From Halicephalobus mephisto (Eukaryota; Nematoda; Chromadorea; Rhabditida; Panagrolaimidae): DNA of 64,000 nucleotides. Positions 1 to 11,200 of this stretch are shown here, in pieces. The notes beneath the pieces are model-generated. The model was not told the origin of the DNA. It saw nothing but the letters and a program-made list of their open reading frames with translations, and did not search any database. Made by a program: the position numbers and the translations under genes. The stretch is taken from contig SWDT01000290.1 of assembly GCA_009193035.1 (NCBI GenBank), forward strand, positions 1-64,000. The letters are read 5' to 3'. The first letter of the stretch is position 1. The number at the start of each line of letters is the position of its first letter.

Positions 1-1122
1 AAAACAACTTGATGACCTTAAGGTATATTTTTTTTTTAATATTTTTTTTTATTATTATAATTTATTATTTTAGGTGATTTTCGAGAATTTCCAAGCTTCA
101 ACTGCTGTTGATAATGCTCTTCAATTATGTGAAGCGCTTCATCCATTGCAATCTGTTGATGGTGAAGTCCGATTTATGCAAGTCGATAAGGAAGAAGCGG
201 AAGCGGACTATGAAACTGTTTTGAATAAATTGTCGACTGAAATCAGTGAGGAAAAAGGACTGGAAACAGCTGCTCAACATATTGACGGAACTCTCCGATC
301 AATGCTGAATACCGTCACGAACGCGATTGAGAATCGACGATTAGAGGATCTTTCTGTATGTTTTGTGGTATATTATATAATATAAGTTTTGCATTTCAGC
401 CACTTGCTCAAGATCTCGATAGCTTGAAAGCTAGTGTAAGTGACTTGCGGAACAACATTGAATCAATGACCAAATCCCGGAAATACGTGAAAGTTGGTGA
501 ATACCCCATCATTGATAATTTGGACGGACCGCTGTCTGAAATGGAGACAAAGATTGCGAATGCTCTTCAAATGCTGCAGGTGCCGGAGTTGGAACTTCCT
601 TCTCCTGATGACGAACCTCTGCATCCGGACTATGATGCTCTGGCCGATATCATTGCCAAGGCATATCCAAACAGAAACCCCAGAGATGTGCTTCGAGAAC
701 ATGGTTACGAAGACCTAATTCCCGAAGACTATCAGAGCGATATGAGCAGTAGCAGAAGTGGATTCAACACTGATGCAGAGTCTCAGCCCTCTTCATCACG
801 TGTCACGGACGAAGATTACTTGGTCTCTGCAATCCCAGAAGATCCGTCTCTTGAGAACCCGCAAACAAGAGCTCATTACTTACGACAACGATCTCGTTGG
901 AGAAGAATCCTGCGAACAGCATTGCCTCTTCAGGTACATTTTATTGTGGATAGTGGCTGATTAATTAATTTTCGTTTATTTCAGGCAATGCTGGTTCTGC
1001 TCCTTGGTGCAGCTTGTCTTGTGCCTCAATGTGATGATGCCTACTGCTGTCAGATGCTGAACAATTTTATCCGCAGTTTCGAACCTGCCCTCGATTTCCC
1101 CAATGGACCCCCTCCATTCTAA
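1..1122 (+). CDS. Nesprin / KASH-domain nuclear-envelope protein, 3' end (partial)
   Basis: Exons 1-22 (tail only), 74-355, 400-933 and 985-1122, all joined in phase 0, give the last ~324 residues of a larger protein that begins outside the window. The visible part is helical and spectrin-like, then an acidic serine-rich linker. It ends in a KASH domain: a basic stretch (RSRWRRILR), one hydrophobic segment (AMLVLLLGAACLVP) and a short perinuclear tail ending NGPPPF at the stop codon. In the family, KASH tails cross the outer nuclear membrane and bind SUN proteins in the perinuclear space, linking nucleus and cytoskeleton (LINC complex). The terminal PPPx is the SUN-binding signature. A two-cysteine-rich segment (CDDAYCC) lies just after the membrane span. 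A poly(A) signal AATAAA is near 1580. The N-terminal actin-binding part cannot be seen, so the isoform type is unknown. Confidence 0.88.
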
Positions 1123-1589
1123 TCCCTAGATCTCCTTTCTATTCCACTTTCTTTAGTTTGTACTGTCTCTAATTGTGCCAAGTTCTCGGTTATCCGCGAC
1201 ACCGATGATTGTTTCTTTTAGACTAGCTCCCCGATTAGAACGACTAGAAATAAGCGCCTTTCGAAATTGATACGAGTACCGGAATGACGCAACTCGGCTC
1301 TCGATGAAGCAGTCTTGAGTTCTCGAATTTCTGGCTTCCAGACTTAGTCTGCCAACATTCAATCCAAAAGGACTCTCAGCCATTTACATCTTTCCTGATC
1401 CGATTGAAAAGAAGCCAATTCAGTTCCAATTCTGTTCGTCATCGACCCGATTGCCGACTTCTGATTGTTTTTGCTTGTGGCGCTATTTTCTAACTTTTAA
1501 ATTTAACTACGGTTTGCTTACCGCTATATTATTGCCTCTCTTTGTAGTCTTCTTTTATTTTTTATAATCGAAATTGATAAATAAAGTTA

Positions 1590-2453
1590 TTATTTGTCAG
1601 AATATCCGAGAGAACTAGTTGCAATATGAGTTTGGATGAGTACATAGTTGAAATTATTTTCTAAGTGAAAAATTTGCACTGCAACTACAAAAATCGATCA
1701 ATGATCATTGCTTGTCCGATTTCTCGGATTACGTGCGATTTGGCACAAATCGTTCAATTATGGGTTTGTTTCCAACAGCGCAATGCTCTGCTGAATCGCC
1801 TGACTATTGATTTGCAAAGAACTAGACCTTGTGAGTTTCTTGAACTGATTCCGAAATTGCCATTGAAATGTTTCAAAGGACTTTTATTTGGCTAGTGAAT
1901 GGAGTCGTCTTCGGGATATCCTTCGCTGCCGGCAACGAACTTTTCCGAATATATCGAGGAGATGCTCGGATCTGTAAGACTTGTGCGGCTCCCGTCAGGA
2001 TGGATGGAAACTGGAGGTTGGTTTGGATTACTTGGAATAATTGATTTTCTTGAGAAAGAAATGCCTTGTACTTTGGTCGTTAAATCAAAGGTTGAAGATA
2101 AATTTGCCTTGAGATACATGATTTATAACAGAAAGCATCCCCGTTTCTTTATTCGCAAGCCCATTAATTATCCGTAAATATCTTCCTGCTTTATTTCAAA
2201 AACCTATTTCTAAATATTCATCTTATGTAATTTCCTAAATGACAACTGTCATTTATCTTTTTCCCAAATAATTGGAATTTGGCAATCAAATGGATTTTTA
2301 CTTTCTTTTTACTTTGGTTCTTAAGCTTATCTCGGGGAACAACTGTCTTTTCCGAATTTCTAAACGTGAAAATTTGTCCAGAGATTAGATCAACTTGCAG
2401 TCTTGCAAGAAAAATAGCAACAATCGAGGCTTGTCACTTGAGCTTTCAAAATC
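1590..2453. other. Intergenic stretch, no supported gene
   Basis: This lies between the nesprin poly(A) signal and the LIM gene. An ATG-initiated frame of 92 codons (1899-2177, +) is open, but it shows no recognisable domain, no signal peptide and no splice context that would join it to a neighbour. The opposite strand is open over the same bases, so it may be chance. It probably holds the 5' UTR and promoter of the LIM-domain gene. Confidence 0.4.
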
Positions 2454-4010
2454 ATGCTGTCCGCGTTATTCAACTCTTATTGTGATCCTAATAAGAAACG
2501 AAAGGATTCTATAAATTGCAAAAGAAGAGATTCTATAATCTCCAATATTTCTGTTCATTCTACTGATTCTAGAGGAGAACGAGAAACCAGACGTTTCAGT
2601 ATTGCTTGGGACGTAGTTCCAGGGGGATGGACGGCGAAGGAAAAAAAACGTAAATGCTTTGGTAAGTAACTGTGTTAATAATTAAGAGAGTAGATCAAGT
2701 TGTTCAACTCTGATCCGACATGAATTATAGTCTCGTTATTAATAACGTTGCTTTTGAGAGTTTCTAAATGTTCCTTAATTGTTTGTACATTTGCTAGATT
2801 TCATATTTTGCGTTATCTATCAGATATAAAAACAATCAAAAAATCTAGAAACTATCAGAGATAACATTAGGATCAAAGATGAACACTTGAATTTGTTTTT
2901 TAAATGATGAAAATTAATTTCTTTCCAGGTTGTAAAAAGAGTCTGGACTCAACTTCCATCATCGTCCTGGACCGACCATGGCATCAAAAATGCCTCAAAT
3001 GTGCTTTATGTAACAAGCAAATGAGTGGTATGTTTTGATCCCATTAAATAAAATCAAAAATTTAATGAGTCAATCGCCAATAAACTTGTGTTATAGCTGA
3101 TCATTAAAGTGCGATAATCATTTATTGAGAGAACTAAGCCTATTTTGTTCTCCTGCGTCTGGGAAAGTTTCTCAAACAAAGTAGATTTCATTTTTCCTTT
3201 CCGATTAACTATGAGTTTTTGAAGTGTTCGAAATGAACAAATAAGGTCATCACTTCTTTTGCTGACCAATTTCCATATTTAATGGTCACCTGGTGATCAT
3301 AGTGAATTGGAGAGAATGGACTAAATTTAAATTCTAGGAATATTTTTGATTATTAAATAAAGAGACTGGGTTGTTCAACCCAGATCCTGATACATAACAT
3401 AGTCTCGTTGCTTCTATTATCATTCTCAATGGACTTTAGATGTTTTCTCAATTTTTTCCATATAGTAGATAGAGACAGATTCAGACTTTATTTTGAAAAA
3501 ATGTTAAAAACAATAATTCTGAACTAAGTTGTTATGTTAAACTCATTTCCCCTAATGTACTGCCAAATCCAGTAATTTGTTCTATTCCTTTGATGACAAC
3601 TTTTAGGAAATCATTACTACATGATAAACAATCAAATCTACGACTCCACTTGCTATGAGCATATCCATTCCGATCCCAAGATCCAACGAAGGCACACATT
3701 TATCGACTATCAAATTCCAGCTCCCATCCAGCCAGATGATGAAGTTCATCTAGAGCGTTCATCCAGATCCGAACATCATAGATTTAGACTCCTCCAAAGA
3801 AATTCCTCAACTTCTCAAAAACACCATTGTAACGTTCAGAGCGGGGGATATGATGAACCCGGTAAAATGTCTCATGAAATGAAAAAGAAGCTTGCCAACG
3901 ACCTCTTGAGCACACTAATGGCCTTACGAGTCCGAGAGCTAAGGAAGAAAAATCAAGAAGAAAACTTGACGGAAAAGGAACAAGGGAATAGAAGTTCTCC
4001 CGAGCACTAA
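2454..4010 (+). CDS. Single-LIM-domain protein
   Basis: Exons 2454-2661, 2929-3027 and 3607-4010 join in phase (1/1) to a 236-residue protein. A lysine/arginine- and serine-rich N-terminus (~65 residues) is followed by one complete LIM domain. Zinc site 1 reads CFGC, then WHQKC; site 2 reads CALC, then CYEH, with family-typical spacing and the aromatic residue before the first histidine. The LIM domain is split across all three exons. The C-terminal ~130 residues are polar, with a basic helix (MKKKLANDLLSTLMALRVREL). LIM domains mediate protein-protein contacts in cytoskeletal or transcriptional complexes; nothing here gives the partner. There is no signal peptide or homeodomain, so it is not LIM-homeobox. 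AATAAA signals follow near 4069 and 4187. Introns 1 and 2 share a diverged repeat. More 5' exons are possible. Confidence 0.75.
2680..2800. repeat. Intronic repeat copy A (hairpin and B-box-like)
   Basis: This lies in intron 1 of the LIM gene. It shares an ordered series of matches with copy B in intron 2: an AT-rich lead, AGAGAG/AGAGAC, GTTGTTCAAC, GATCC, ATAGTCTCGTT and a T-rich tail ending TAGAT. AGTT-GTTC-AACT forms a small hairpin, and GTTCAACTC fits the Pol III B-box consensus GWTCRANNC. No convincing A box was found. Confidence 0.5.
3350..3470. repeat. Intronic repeat copy B (hairpin and B-box-like)
   Basis: Second copy, in intron 2 of the LIM gene. The stem is longer (CTGGGTT-GTTC-AACCCAG) but keeps the same GTTC loop as copy A, so paired bases changed together. 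Flanking GAGACT (3362) and AGTCTC (about 3400) can pair to close an outer stem. GTTCAACCC also fits the B-box consensus. Confidence 0.5.
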
Positions 4011-5291
4011 TTATCGATTGACTAAAGATTCCGAACTGACAGATATAGTCGTTGTCTTTATGGCAAGCAAATAAATATGGGTACTAAACTATTCCTTTTC
4101 ATTAAGGCCTTGTTTGTCCAATTGTTACTTGCATCTTTCTAGACGAGAGAAAACCGTTGATAAAAAAGTGTCGGAAATAATGATCAATAAAGACCGTCTC
4201 TTTCATTGAAAGACAAAGCCAAGGCCAACTTGGTTTGCCCATTTTGGTAAGAACGTTCCTCTGGTTCAGTTGTTCCCTAAAACTGATCCCTCTTGACTTT
4301 TTAAGGAATGCTTTGGCATTTGTCTGAAAATAAGACGAAAGTTCCCTTTTAAGAGTTCTTTATGCTAATTCAATCTCAAAGTAAATCAATTGCCACCATT
4401 TTCTCATATACGTTTTGATTGAGAAACTATTTTAAAGCCTTTGTGAAAGATCTCCAGAATTAGTACTAAAACAAAATTATGGTTTTAAGCAGAATTCTGG
4501 AGAATTAACATACATTGGTATTTCCTTTCTGGCTAACCTTTAGAAGATCTAGAAATCAACGGTTCTAGAAAGAATTAGATTTGTGGTTACTGGGGCACAA
4601 ATATCTCGATCAGCGCTGACCATCTTTCTGATGGGAAAAAAGATAATGGCAATGGTCGAGGAAAATGTTCTGATTGACTGATCGATATTTCTTGCATTGC
4701 TAATAATTCCAGATTACTACAACTCTTTTAATTGTATTAAAAACTCTTTCGCCCTTGTTTTCACTAGTTCTGGAAAATAATCTTTCTTGGGGTTGATGGC
4801 CAGCGGCGGCGCCGTATCATTCCGTTTCGGAATGACTGTACACGAAAGGGTGTCTCATCCGTCGAATGCATCATTTTTCTTCCTGCCAAGTCGGTTTTAA
4901 CTTTACGATGGCTGTTCTGCAACTTTCGTCTTGACCATTTTCGCGATCATGATCAATATAAAAGCCGCGACCCGTGAATTTCGAGAAAATGCTAAGTTGT
5001 TCCAAAAGCAATTTGGTTGTTGACTTTGGACTCTCCTGCGCAAGCCAAGGAAAAGATAATCAAAGGTCAGTCTTATTTGCCGAGTTATTTGGCCACTCCT
5101 TTTGAAGAGCAATCGATAACCGCCGAAACCACCTGCAAACTTTTGAGTCTTGTTATTCCGGGAGTCTCCATCATTGCGCAATTCGTGCTCGCTTGTCTCC
5201 CCTTCCCAGTAATTGTTTGCCCAGAGTTTTTGAACCGCTTTCGAAGATTTTCTTGTTTTAACTTTTGATTTAAAGGACCCGTTATTGCCAG
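4011..5291. other. Intergenic stretch upstream of laminin alpha
   Basis: No convincing gene. It contains LIM-gene 3' UTR signals (AATAAA near 4069), a GC-rich patch near 4803-4813 and a perfect 7-bp inverted repeat (TCATTCC-GTTTC-GGAATGA, 4817-4835) about 460 bp before the laminin start. Overlapping open frames at 4903-5268 on both strands lack domain content. It is likely to carry the laminin promoter. Confidence 0.45.
4817..4835. promoter_or_regulatory. Perfect inverted repeat upstream of laminin alpha
   Basis: TCATTCC-GTTTC-GGAATGA is a 7-bp perfect inverted repeat with a 5-bp spacer, beside a GC-rich patch, about 460 bp upstream of the laminin start. It could be a dimeric transcription-factor site. 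The function is a guess. Confidence 0.25.
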
Positions 5292-8200
5292 ATGAGGTCC
5301 CTAAAGGGGCTTTGGACGGCGATAGTCCTCTTCTTGCTGCTGATACCGAGTACAGTACAAGAAGACTTTGAAGACAATGGAGATGATTACATCCTTGATG
5401 ACAGATTTGCTGAATTTTCTGCTGGCAAAGGAGGTGAGGAATTTCTTAATAATGTATCAGGTTGGCAAGTAATAACTGGAATGCTTTTTCCGAAGATTCT
5501 TTAATTGTTTTAACAACTTGATATCTTTATTCCTAGAGAGTATGTGAAAAGCCCATATTAAGCATCTTTTGATATTCTGCCATTAGATTTTCATTTGATA
5601 ACGAGGCTTATATTGATTTTTTCAAAGGATGATAAACTGCTCATTTTCGTTGGATTACACCTTTTTTGGAAAATGTCCTATTGCTTAAAGTTCTTTCATG
5701 TGATAGGTTGGGCAAAGCATAAGAATCAGACAGTAGATTAAAAGCGACTGAATTTGATAGTTCAGACCAAAAAACTTTTAAACCACCTTTTGTAACTTGC
5801 CCTAAAGAGCATTCAGGGAATCCACCACTGATATGATATCACAGGGCTTACTTAATTTTACAATGACTACATTATCAATAATAGATTGGAATTTTGTCAA
5901 CAAAATCAATATTTCTTATCCAAATGTATGAGAAATTTTTCTATGAAATAAATTTTAAAAACTTATCCAACTCTATGTGAAGGATTTCAAATCTTTTTCT
6001 CTAATCCAATATTCAGGCTGAATAAGTTTTTATCTAAGAGATCCCTTCAGACCCTGATAGTTGTTTCTGGAAAAGAAAGAATAATTAAAAAGGGAAATTG
6101 ACTGTCTTGTAATTGCGGCTTCTGAAATTACCAAAGTACTTGCGGAAAGTCAGATATTGTTTTTCAGAAAGGGGATTATTTCCGAATATTTTCAATCTCG
6201 CCACCCACGCCGACATTCGAGCGACAGCTACCTGCGGACAATACGGACCAGAATACTACTGCAAACTTGTGGAACATGTCTTTGCTAGAGCTCCTCAGTG
6301 TGATGTTTGTGATGCCAACAACCACAATAAGAACCATCCAATCGATTACGCTATTGACGGGACAATGAAGCACTGGCAAAGTCCTTCCCTGGCGAATGGA
6401 TTATCTTACGAGAAGGTTAACATTACTTTGGATCTAAGACAAGAATATCAAGTAGCTTATGTTATTGTGAAAGCAGGAAATGCCCCGAGACCAGGAACGT
6501 GGGTTCTTGAAAAGTCGCTCGATGGAGTCAACTTCACTCCTTGGCAATACTATGCTATCAATGATGCAGAATGCATGAGGATTTTTGGAGTTCCTGCAAC
6601 GGTTGGAGTTCCTGTCTTCAAGACCGACGATGAAGTCATTTGCACTTCATTCTATTCCAAACTGGAACCTCTCGAACATGGAGAAATCCACACTTCGCTC
6701 GTAAACCAAAGACCAAGTGCAGAACATCCAACTGAACTCCTTCAGAATTTCACTCGAGCTCGCTACGTTAGACTCCGATTGCTCTCTTTGAGGACTCTAA
6801 ATGCAGATTTAATGGTCATCAACAGAAGGGATGGGAAGTTAGATCAGTCCGTCACTAGAAGGTACTTTTATTCGATCAAGGATATTTCCATCGGAGGTCA
6901 GTGTATCTGTTATGGTCACGCTGAATCCTGTCCTCCAGAGGAGGTTCATGGTCAATTCAGATGTGAGTGTCGCCACAACACTTGTGGAGAGAGTTGCGAG
7001 AGGTGCTGTCCACTTTATAATCAACTCCCTTGGCAACCCGGAACTCACGCTCATCCCAACGTCTGTCAACGTAAGTTGCTCTTTATTTTCCTAATCCTAA
7101 ATAAAAAATCATTTGTTTAGCTTGTCAATGCTTCAACCATGCTGATCGTTGTGAATACGATGAATCCATTGCTACTCAATCTCTCTCTTTAACTCCAGAT
7201 GGAGTCTACGAAGGAGGAGGTCGTTGTATTGACTGCCAACATAACACGGAAGGCATTAATTGTGAGAAGTGTAAAACCAACTACTACCGTCCTTCTAATG
7301 TCTCCCACTACCAACATGACGCTTGTGTCCCTTGCGACTGTGATTCTCTCGGATCTGAACATAATGAATGCATCAAGGATGATACTGCTGCCTTCAACGG
7401 ACATAAACCTGGGGATTGTATCTGTAAACCAGGGTTTGGAGGTCGGCGATGTGAGAAATGTGCTCCGGGATTCAGAAACTACCCAAAATGTGAGAGATGC
7501 CCTTGTAACCAAGCCGGAAGTCTCAATTTCGATACCTGTGAAGAGGAAAACTGTATTTGCAAGCAGAATGTGGAAGGAAAGTTCTGTGATAAGTGCAAAG
7601 CTGGAACAATCTTCTTGAATCCGAATAACCCACAAGGCTGTCAACCTTGTTTTTGCTTCGGGAAAGGAACCAGTTGCAAAGAGGGAAATTGGGCTGTGGG
7701 ACATATTTCAAGCTCAAGTAACTGGACGCTAACGGAGCTTCACAATTTCAACATCGTCGTGACTCCAAAGTCCAACAGTTCCGAATTGCTGATCTTTAAC
7801 TCTAATGACTATCCGAGAGAGAATCAACTCTTCTATTGGAGAGCTCCAAAAGCTTTTACCGGAGATTTGCTAAATAGCTACGGAGGGGACTTGAGATATT
7901 ATGCCTACTTTGTTCCTCAAAGAGAAGGAGCTTATCCAACTCCTGTAGCTGATGTCATCATTGAAGGTAACGGAGTTAGAATCGAGCATTATTCTCGAAT
8001 TAATTTCTTCCCGCGAGAAAACATCTCCGTCACCATCCCTCTTCTTGAGATCAACGGATGGTATAATTCTCAGACCCGGCAACCCGTGGATAAATCAGAT
8101 TTGATGAGAGTTCTTGCTGACGTCAAACATTTCCTGGTTCGGGCTCGTTACACACAGGAACAACTTCAATCAAGGTCAGTGTTTCTTTAATTAACATCAA

Positions 8201-11200
8201 AAATCACTTTGAGATACCTTTATCAATCACCCAATCAAAAAGCAAAGAAATATTCTTTACTACTTTTGCTTTCACATGAAATAATGGCCGCAAATTGAGC
8301 AAGATGAGATCGGATACGGTTTCTGGGGATTGTGTAAGATACCCTCATATAGTGTCGCTTTCGACTTTCTCTTCTTCTTCTTGTTCCTCCTTTACCGGAG
8401 GAAAATGAGGATCTACGGGTTTGCGGAGTTCTTCTGTTTCTTCAGATACCTTTTCTAAAGCTTCCGATAGTGTTTTTGAATCTTGAGCGAGATCCGCTAT
8501 TCGCCTTCTCTGAGTTTGTCTCCGGTTTAGTTTCCGTAGAACGTCAAGCTGTTGGGCGATGCCTTGACCGAAAGTAGGCATCTCATCTTCTGTTTGTTTT
8601 CTTTTAAGTTCCTGAAGCGAATATCCATCAGTTTCTTCCGAATTACATAGGGATAATCATTAAAGTACTATACTTTGATCACACGATGTGAAATAACCAA
8701 CCTGTACGCTTTGCCAAATATGTTTAAGCATGATTAATGCAGGTTCCGAATCGGTATCTGTTATTGCCATAGCTGGGGTAATCAAGACATTCGCCACATT
8801 ATCGTATTCTGGCTCTAACGGCCTTCCATTACATAATTTAGAACCAAATGCAAGAAGGAAAATTATCGATATAAATCCTGTTCTCACGTTTCCAATAGCA
8901 TCTTTGATCATTTCTTAATTAGATAAACTTGGGATACTGATTTATGGTCTGAAATAGTCAAAATATTTCTTAGGGCAAAAAAGTCTTTACAAGAGAACTT
9001 AGAATTATCGAAAAAAGCTTATGACGCAAATGGACCTAATGACTCCAATAGAACAGACGGAACTTATTTGAACTCGATCATCAACAATTGATAACGTCCC
9101 AAATATCTCACAGTTTGAAAAAAAACTGTTCAGATGTTCGGAATTCTATTAGGATTAAATATTAATCACGTCAGAAAGAATGGAATTAGGTGCTTTTGAC
9201 CAAAAAGCGTAAGTAAATGAAGATCCAACGGAGATTGCGTCGACACCGGAAGGAAGCATAGAAACTCGATCTTACCTCCTCAGAGGCGAAAAGAAGTCTT
9301 TTAGAATCCTCTAAAATTGGAAAGGTTAAAGGAAGGAAAATGAAGGCGGATAATCTCAACGTTTCAAGAATTGAAGAAAGTGGGGTTCACCAGAGTTTAG
9401 ATAATGAAATACCACTCTTTCTGGGTATTAATTAGGAATCGAATTCATGTTATTTCTTGCAAGAACACAAGGAGAAATCAAAAACCATAGTAAAACGTCA
9501 TTTTTGCATAAGTTCCGGAATTCTTGTAATTTGTAAACAAAACATAAAAAGCTGAAATATCAAAGATATGATTTTATAATCAGTTATACAGTCAGGAATG
9601 TAACCAGACATTTTTGAGGAAGAAACTTTTTTTTTTTAATTTTCCAAAATACAGATTTTAAAGTATGAGACCTTACGTTTAGTTTTTTTGGAGTTATAGA
9701 AGAGGATTATTCCTGTTTCCTCCCTGGTTGTCTTTTAATACAATGGTTATTTCCCTTGAATTTTCTTCAAAAACTGAGATGATTTTTTGTCTTTTATACC
9801 TCAAAAAGATAGGTCATAAGTAACTCTGCATACAGAACTTATTGAGTGTTTTTTTATCTTTCTTGGTCAATGGTCTTTTCCAAAGTACCGTATCTATTTC
9901 CACTTTGTGCCTGATAAAAGAATTGCTGACCGATCAACCTTGGCCAAATATTCATTTTCGATAAATTATTTTTCATCTCCACCCTTTAGCGGATTATGAC
10001 GAAAGCAATCACAAGACTACCGTAGTATCCTGATTGAAATTATGATAACTTATAGGTAGTGTAGTCTCGTACCATTTGAGAAATAATTCCTTATTGTAAC
10101 TCCTTATCAGAAAGTGACGAGGATAACAGAATAATTATAAGAACAGCACGTATACTGACACACCATATTGATAACGCTGATGTAGGAGATTTCCTCAGAA
10201 AAACTTTGAATATTATGAATTGGGAAAAAACGTCCTTTAACTGATTTTTGTATAAATGCATGCATGAAATTTTCATTCGAGACCATGAAAAATGGTTTTT
10301 TTAAGTTTTTGTTCAATTGTGAATGGACATCGTATAAACATGGTTTCGTCTATCATTAAAGTGCCGTCATATTTTAAATTTTAAGTAAAATAATTTTTCC
10401 CATTTCAGCATCTATGGACTCACTCTCGAAACTGCAGTTCCGTCAAAGGAATCGGAATCCTCTTCTGAAAGTGCTAAGGAAATTCTCAAGTTTGTTGATA
10501 TCAAGATGAATGGTGTCGAAATCTGTGAATGCCCCGAAAATTTCGTTGGAAATTCTTGCGAGGTGAGTTTAAATGAAATGAGAGTTATTTAGAAGAAATT
10601 TCAGAGCTGTGCACCTGGATACAGAAGAGTCAATAATCAGCTCTATGGAGGTCGTTGCGAGAAATGCCATTGTGAAGGTCATTCAGATACTTGTGATCCC
10701 TTCACTGGACATTGCCTCGATTGCAAACATAATACTACTGGTCCTAGATGCGAGAAATGTCTTCCAGGTCATTACGGAAACCCTTTACTTGGAGGGGAGC
10801 TTGGAGCCTGCAAACCTTGTGCTTGTCCTTCCATTGACAACAACCATTCTACTCAATGTGCTCTCTCTCAGCTTGTCCTCGAAGGAGTTGCGGCCGCCAA
10901 TCAAGATGAATATGTTTGTACTGCCTGTGAAGTCGGCTACGACGGAAACAAGTGTGAAATTTGTGCCGATGGTTACTTTGGAGACCCGACTACCTCGAAT
11001 GGAACTTGTGAACCTTGTTCATGCAATGGAAACATAGATCCAGCAGCAATTGGAAACTGTAACAGAGTTACTGGAGAATGTCTCAGATGCATTGGAAACA
11101 CTGCCGGACCTTCTTGTGAGAGATGTGAAGAAAATCACTGGGGGTCTGCCTTTGACAAAACCTGCAAGCCCTGTGGATGCCATCGGGTTGGATCTGTGTC

